DNA of 64,000 bases from Amphiura filiformis (taxonomy: Eukaryota; Echinodermata; Ophiuroidea; Amphilepidida; Amphiuridae). Shown here one piece after another: positions 45,306-64,000 of this stretch. Under the pieces are notes generated by a model that was not told the DNA's origin, ran no database searches, and saw only the letters and a list, made by a program, of their open reading frames with translations. Within the stretch, counting starts at the first letter, position 1, and every line of letters starts with the position of its first letter. Location of the stretch: NCBI RefSeq assembly GCF_039555335.1, contig NC_092628.1, positions 100,645,893 through 100,709,892 on the forward strand. The letters are read 5' to 3'. The translations under genes and the position numbers were made by a program.

Positions 45306-47489
45306 AGTGGGAAATGTTATATTATTGATCAGTGATATAATAGCTATATTTTCATGTATAAACCATCCTCTACCCAGAAAGGGAGAACGAAAACTACTTT
45401 CTGAAGCACTTAGCAAGCCTTGTCCCATGGTCTATCACTATTAGTAGTGTACAAGTTGTATCAAAATGATTGGTACCCATTAGCTGTGATGATTATTGAG
45501 AAGCCTACGTCTTCATAATGCGACATTATCTTCATGAAATGACCATAATTTTGATGTGTCATATTTGTCCATAATCACTGGAAACATGGGAAACGGATGT
45601 AAACCAACTACCATCCATTGTAATACAGTCTGGTAATGGAATTTATAGTTTTTGTGGCGCCCTCTACGGAGGCGCCACAATATATATGCATGACTTTGTG
45701 AATTGCTTCTAATTTCAGTCTTGCTAGATTGACTTCGCAATTGTTTTGCTAAAATTATGCCCAGCTCAGAAATAAAACCACAATTTGCTTGGATTTCATT
45801 TTATTATTGTTTTCTGATATGCACGGGATAAAATGGTGAGCGTATATTCTTTGTTTAAAATACAAAATTAGGATTTATAAAAACACCAAATAAATCCTGA
45901 CCTTTGTAAGCGTTCAACCAGTTTACGTGCCTTAGAACCCGATAGACGGTGACATTTGACCATACACTAGGATCCACAACATGCTCATCTATCATGGGAA
46001 CAGTTCTTAAACCCTAATACATTTGTACATTCATCCTTTGTACACAAACTCATACTATGCAACTTGAGGTCAAATTTTGCACTATGATTATGTAATTGAG
46101 GTTATTGGACTATGCCATTGGGATTGTGGTCCATAGTGATAAGATCAATTAACGAGGCCTTAAACTGATGGCTTTTGTTTGCTAATTACCATAGAATCTA
46201 TATAGCGGTTATTGCCAAAGTTGCAATATGGTGGCACAATTGGGCGGCAAACTGTATGCAAGCAACACGGCATATTAATTATACATGTTCTACATTGTTG
46301 TATTTTAAAACACTGAAGACCAAGGCCAAGACCAAAATCATGGAGGTAGTACTAGCTACTACCTTCATGATTGGATTAAATAAATAACTAAATCCTGTTA
46401 TCTACTCAGCAATGTTTGCTTATCGTAATAATTGTAACAAACTGTAGTGTACTAAATGGCACAAGACAAAAAAGGCAAACAGACAGAAATTTAGAGTTTT
46501 AAATTAGAGAGTTGACAGGAAGTTGTAAGAGTTAAATAGTTATGGATATGATTGGTGTAAGCGCGAAAATGTTGAATGTCAGATCAAAGTCATCCGAGGT
46601 GAATTAAGTAATGTCAATCACAAATTGTTACAGGTCATTTGAGGTGGACTAAGTTTATATTTGGATTGTCAGAACACCTTCCCCAATCAAACACATTTCT
46701 CTTACATTTGATCATCTTCTACTCTTCCCTAGAAAAATCATTATAATACCAAATCTACACACCATGGAATTCACCATATCACGTCCAAGTTCACATTGGG
46801 CGCCACATTCCTTTTTTAAAGGAATTTTTATTATATATTTGTACACATGTAGTATGGGTGTTACGTGCATGTTAAACAACTCATTGAAATCGGAGCACTT
46901 TTAGTTTTTGACCCCAATGTGGTCCAAAAAATCTGAAACCACTCAATTGATCTTTTTGCTTATAACACAAGAAAGGTATGTCGCAGATAGGTCAAACTAT
47001 ACTTTTTCGGAATCGTTATGACCAGAGGAATACTTCGACATGGATTTGGATAAAATCTGAGCAATTTTGAAATTTGAACCCCGTAGTAATATATTGGACC
47101 CCTGTTGACCCCTAAGGACATTTTTTTAAACATAGCTTATCGTTTTCTTCGCATTGTTTCTGATCTAGAGACATCGATTAGAAGTTGATTTTCGAAGGTG
47201 CACCAGCCTTTTCTTCCAATCTAACTAAACTGCCAGTTTTTAGATAACTGACTTTATATGTTACAGTAACCATGGTAACTAGTGCTACAATGTACCCTAG
47301 GCTTGCCAAATGCTCCGACATTCTTGTCACAGGGGTCTGCATGTCTGTGAGGGTCTATGAGCTAGCGCTTTCTGGGTGACTTCGAGGACTCTAATCAAAA
47401 GCTACAAAACTTCTAAAATATTAAGTAGTAACAAGCATGATAAGTGCACCAAATATCTTTTCAAGGAATCAGAAAATATGGTTTAAATA
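45306..47489. other. No gene seen; hairpin at 45652-45680
   Basis: TTGTGGCGCC and GGCGCCACAA form a compact hairpin. A copy of the TATAGTTTGACC dispersed repeat lies inverted near 46975-47095. Confidence 0.6.
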
Positions 47490-47775
47490 CAGGGTGTTTC
47501 TGAAAGATTGGTATCGGGGCTAGCTTGGTTCCTTTGTTATACTTGCAAAAATAATATCCACATTAAACAAATATGATTGGTAAAACCCCGTACTTTATGT
47601 TTCTGAGTTTCAATATGGAAATTTATTAAGCAAAGGAACCAAACTATAGTTTTATCAGCTCGTAATCGGCGGGCCTTATAACAATGCGGATTAAAATCAT
47701 ACATGTATTTAATTTCGAGAACTGTCTTGTGACATGCCGCCAGAAGTATCACAAATTATTAATGCAAATCCTATA

Positions 47776-48044
47776 GACGAATCCAATTTCACGCATTCCT
47801 GTACCTCAATGGCTGCCAAAGGTGGGTCCCCGTCGGCTCAATCTCACCTAAAATGTGAAATAATGCGGCCTTGGAGGCTATTTTAAACTGCATTCTATCA
47901 CCCGTGTTACACGTAGACAAAAGAATGATGACAGTTTACAACACAAAAGAATCTAACATCGATTTTTAAGCAGCTTTTTGGTGTTGCGGGGACCCAAAGA
48001 TGGCCGACCAAACCCTGACCATGACTTGGCTCGTTGGATTCGTC
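47776..48044. mobile_element. MITE with GACGAATCCAA termini, TATA-flanked
   Basis: GACGAATCCAA and TTGGATTCGTC are inverted ends. TATA lies at 47772-47775 and 48045-48048. Copy A has a single TATA here, confirming the four-base duplication. Confidence 0.88.
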
Positions 48045-49039
48045 TATACTTTGTCCACTTTAATTAAGGGCTGGGGTATGAGCGACCTTAAAGTTCCGGT
48101 ATCTGGAGAGGGGAAGCAATGAGTTACCCCAAATCACAGCGGCAGGTAGTGACTGGGCCACCGAGTGCTAATATATATTTATTTTGGAAGGTTCGTGTTT
48201 GTTTTAAATTTTGGGGCGTTTTTCCCAAATTTGATATTTTTGGTTATATTTCAAAAAAGCGACATGCCAAAGACAACTCTTTGGGCACATAGTTTGTTAT
48301 TGTTATTGCAGTTCTTTTCCACATACCTACGTTAACATTCGATTGGGTGATTTACTAATATATTTTATGACTGCAATTTGGCGTTTTCAATGCGTTTTAC
48401 ACGTATCATGAAATTAACGCAAATATCTAGTCACGCTGCTTTTAGAATTTTTACCTGATCGTCGGCTTTTGCAGGCAACAGAATGCAGATTGGCTCACGA
48501 TAGATGTCGTATTCCTCTATCCCGGGTCCTCTATGTGGTTCACTCATTGATCAAATGAGTTTGCGTTCCTTGTAACAACACACACATTGCCGTCTGGAAA
48601 CCGGGTCTGGTACTGATTTTGGGACAGCCAATAGACTTCAGCGCCGTATCAAATCTCATAAAAACCACACGACTGACGACTATGTGTTTATGTTTCCCGC
48701 ACGAAAGCTTGTGTCTACATCTATTACTATACTTCTTTGGAAACGTTGACCTTTGACCATTCTTTGTATAACGCCCTGATATGACCTTGATATGTTCGCT
48801 TGATTGGGTACGTTATAGCATCCATTTCATTGAGGTGTTAGGACTTGGTCAGTAGATAATACTTGCAGGGATACAATAGTTTAACATGGTGTGTGAGCAT
48901 GGTGAAAGACTCATGATTGATTAGGCGCGGACATATTAAAGGCACAGGTCCTTTGCGTGTATAGCAGAAAATTATAATAGAATGTGTGAATAGAATGTTT
49001 GGAATTTTGCAACTAAAATACTAACTGCATTCTGCATTA

Positions 49040-49112
49040 TGTATTTATTTATTTATTTAGGCCTATGCCTATTTATTTATTTACTGACTTATTTATTTAT
49101 TTTATTTATTTG
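49040..49112. repeat. (TTTA)n microsatellite, interrupted
   Basis: TATTTATTTATTTATT units on both sides of AGGCCTATGCC. Confidence 0.9.
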
Positions 49113-49344
49113 GTATATTAGTTAGTAGGCCTAGTTAGTAATATTCCATGATAGGCCTACGTCGGTTTATTATTGATTGTTGATAACTTGACAACTTGAT
49201 TGATTGATCGATTGATAGTCATTTCACATTATATTCCTAGTTTATAGGCCAATTTGAATAACATCGTACATTAGATAAATAGACCTATCAGTATTGATTT
49301 ATTCTATTCAGCAATATCAAGGATTACTATCAAACTTCTCATAG

Positions 49345-49425
49345 CTGAATGTCAGTTGGCTCAGTGGTAACGCAGTAGGTTTTACAACACCGAGGTCCCG
49401 GGTTCGATTCCCACCTCTGCCTATT
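49345..49425 (+). repeat. tRNA-like SINE head
   Basis: TTGGCTCAGTGGTAACGCAG is A-box like and CGGGTTCGATTCCCACC is a good B-box. The anticodon stem is poor, so this is a SINE head or pseudo-tRNA, not a tRNA gene. Confidence 0.6.
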
Positions 49426-49844
49426 TTTTGCAAGGCTGAGAAAAAAATGAAATTTCTGGACGGCAAACTTATTTGGCGCGCGATCTGAGCTGGTCCTTTT
49501 CTGGTGGCTGTGTCTGTTACAGGCACACTCCCTCTGCATCCAAACCAGGTTCACGCTCATTACACCTCCCTTAACACACACAATAAATACCAGACAGGTC
49601 AACTATATCACTCTTAGCATGGGTCAACTTTTCGGCGTAGTGGTAAAAACCTAACAATTCCCGCCGATTACGAGCTGATCAAAGTATAGCTCCGTTACCA
49701 ATCTTTCCGACACACCCTGTATAGCTTTAGCACGAAGTGCATTTTTCTAAGGTTCATTTTTGATGCATGAGAATTTTCGAGGAAACACATAAATTATTCG
49801 CAGTTAAACAAATACCACATTGGTTCAATACCATTTATATATGA

Positions 49845-49850
49845 TTTATT
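49845..49850 (-). terminator. Candidate poly(A) signal for CES-A
   Basis: AATAAA on the - strand, about 168 bases after the CES-A stop codon. Confidence 0.55.
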
Positions 49851-50017
49851 TGTATTATCTGAAGACATTCAGGACCAGATATTATAATTATTGTTATTAT
49901 TATGTTTCTTGTTTATGTTTCTATGTACATTGAGATCAAAGTAGTAGTTTTTGTATAAAATCACTTTTTGTGAATAGTCCTTTCGAACGGGGAAGACACC
50001 GGTAATCATTGTCCGAG

Positions 50018-62852
<12,835 letters not shown>

Positions 62853-62921
62853 TCAAAGAAAGTAATATTGAGTGTTAAAACTACACTTCTACCATGACTA
62901 CGGTTTTGTTTTGTGACATAA

Positions 62922-63640
62922 CATATAACATAACATAAATTTCATTTATAAAGCGCATAAGACTGAAGTTTCGATGCGCTGTACATCAAAATAAAAAGCA
63001 CAGGAAGATATACAGTGTGCTAGCATAAAGTTTTAAAAAATACATCGGATAAAAAGTACAATAACATTATAGAAACATTATAAAATACAATATTATAACC
63101 TAATTGAGATAAAAAGTACAATGACATTATAGATACATTATAAAATACAATATTATATCATAGCACAGAATAAGTGGAAAAAACATGAACATTGTCCTCC
63201 AACAAGCAAAGAAGAGATGCATGGTGCTATAAATTCAGATTGAATAGATGAGTTTTGAGTTTGTTTTTGAACTCCGGTACGGTAGTGGCATTGCGAATAG
63301 AGTCTGGTAATTTATTCCATTGATACGGAGCAGCGTCAGAGACGGCTCTGTCACCATAAGACGCGGTGTTTGTACGCGGACCGGGACCGAGAAGAGTCTG
63401 TTTTGACCATCTGAGAGAGATTGTTGTGATAGGAGCATAGTCTGAAATGAGTTCAATGATGTATTTTGGAGCGAGACCGTGTTTAGCTTTGAAAGTTAGC
63501 AGCAAGATCTTGAACAGTACACGATGTTTAACTGATACCCAATATAGCTTCTGAGGGACAGGTGTAATGTGGTCACGGCGCTTGGTGAGAGCATGGAAGT
63601 AATACACATGGAAGCTGGTCAAATACTACATCAAAGTGAG
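62922..63640 (-). mobile_element. CR1/L2-like LINE, 5'-truncated 3' end
   Basis: The - strand encodes ALTKRRDHITPVPQKLYWV, LLLTFKAKHGLAPKYI and AAPYQWNKLPDSIRNATT to LKTHLFNLNL (63622-63227), the C-terminus of a CR1/L2-type polymerase in one open frame. The 3' UTR includes GCGCTTTATAAATGAAATTT and ends in ATGTT repeats. It is different from the LINE at 24955-27128. Confidence 0.88.
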
Positions 63641-64000
63641 TATCATACTTGCCGCGATACTGAACAAAAGCAGTACAGTTGAAAGTGGAACAATTGAGTC
63701 ATCGCATGGTCAACGTGCACCATGTCTAAAATCAAAGTTCCCGCTTAAAAATCAATAGCAGTACGAGTACGAGGTCGTGTACTAAGTCCTGACAATGGGC
63801 TGTGTTATATTACCGCAGTGCATGACTAGTTTAATGAACACAAACAGATTTTATAAAATCCCTACGTAATGGTCAGAATGCTATCAGTTTAATTTATACA
63901 ATTTTATTAAAAGTATGCAATTATGTGAAAACCTACCGATTAAATGAATATATATGCTAGACTTTCAGATAGTAGTTTTAAAACAGAAAATTAAATGAAA
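63641..64000. other. No gene seen
   Basis: AT-rich. The CES-B exon 3 equivalent was looked for here and not found. Confidence 0.6.

Larger units (their letters stand above)
48068..49570. mobile_element. TTAA-flanked insertion, 1.5 kb
   Basis: TTAA stands at 48064-48067 and 49571-49574; copy A has a single TTAA. The ends GGGCTGGGGTATGAGCG and CGCTCATTACACCTCCC are imperfect inverted repeats. It has no transposase frame and includes a tRNA-like SINE head near 49345. Confidence 0.75.
47649..49684. mobile_element. MITE with CTTTGATCAGCTCG termini, copy B, interrupted
   Basis: Inserted in the CAGGGTGT element with TATA on both sides (47645-47648 and 49685-49688). Its sequence follows the inverted copy A (22287-22540) but is interrupted at 47776-48044 and 48068-49570. 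The uninterrupted copy A reads through both points. Confidence 0.88.
47490..49719. mobile_element. TIR element with CAGGGTGT termini, host of nested insertions
   Basis: CAGGGTGTTTCTGAAAGATT and AATCTTTCCGACACACCCTG are inverted, with TA at 47488-47489 and 49720-49721. Without the nested MITE the element is only about 190 bp. Confidence 0.85.

Noticed and set aside
49345-49425. Possible tRNA gene
   Set aside because: The B-box is good but the anticodon stem does not form; it lies within a transposon.

Overview
The window looks like nuclear DNA of a marine deuterostome invertebrate, most likely an echinoderm or hemichordate. This is an inference from three things: protein genes with many introns and GT-AG (some GC-AG) splice sites, an AT-rich background with very frequent TAGGCCTA-type words, and a repeat load of Penelope-like, CR1/L2-like, mariner and tRNA-SINE elements. 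No bacterial, organellar or viral genes were seen.

Layout. From 1 to 19.9 kb there is no recognisable host gene. This part holds a decayed LINE reverse transcriptase (1.3-1.7 kb), a GAGAA microsatellite, a telomere-like minisatellite of about 25 units of 41 bp (4.5-5.55 kb), a Penelope-like element end with a perfect 278-bp inverted repeat (10.2-11.07 kb), several terminal-inverted-repeat elements, and a segmental duplication (16.3-19.4 kb) whose two copies form an empty-site/filled-site pair for a TA-flanked transposon. From 19.9 to 28.0 kb on the + strand lies a five-exon gene for a five-zinc-finger protein that I recognise as a homologue of the photoreceptor transcription factor Glass. Its last intron carries a SINE, a LINE interrupted by a mariner which is itself interrupted by a small TAA-flanked element, and a TTAA-flanked foldback. 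From 28 to 33 kb there are repeats. At 33.3-34.2 kb there is an intronless epsilon-like 14-3-3 gene with an unusually long charged tail. From 34.2 to 50 kb there are mainly foldback and TIR elements, including a 1.3-kb palindrome at 44-45.3 kb and a multi-layer nested insertion at 47.5-49.7 kb.

From 50.0 to the end, on the - strand, two tandem genes of the carboxylesterase/cholinesterase family stand head to tail. CES-A (50018-58748) is complete, with eight exons, 594 codons and an intact Ser213-Glu344-His461 triad. CES-B (59685-62830) shows only its last five exons, and its 5' part lies beyond 64000 or was not recognised. The paralogues have the same exon structure and share nearly identical stretches in two exons, which suggests gene conversion. 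CES-A exon 4, which carries the nucleophile serine, sits between two roughly 790-bp inverted repeats, a geometry that can favour exon circularisation.

The genes do not form an evident pathway: a nuclear transcription factor, a cytosolic phosphoprotein adaptor and secreted esterases happen to be neighbours. I did not find a clearly new multi-gene system. The most unusual material is structural: nested transposons with internal empty-site controls, foldback families, short-motif palindromic arrays, and the repeat-flanked catalytic exon.
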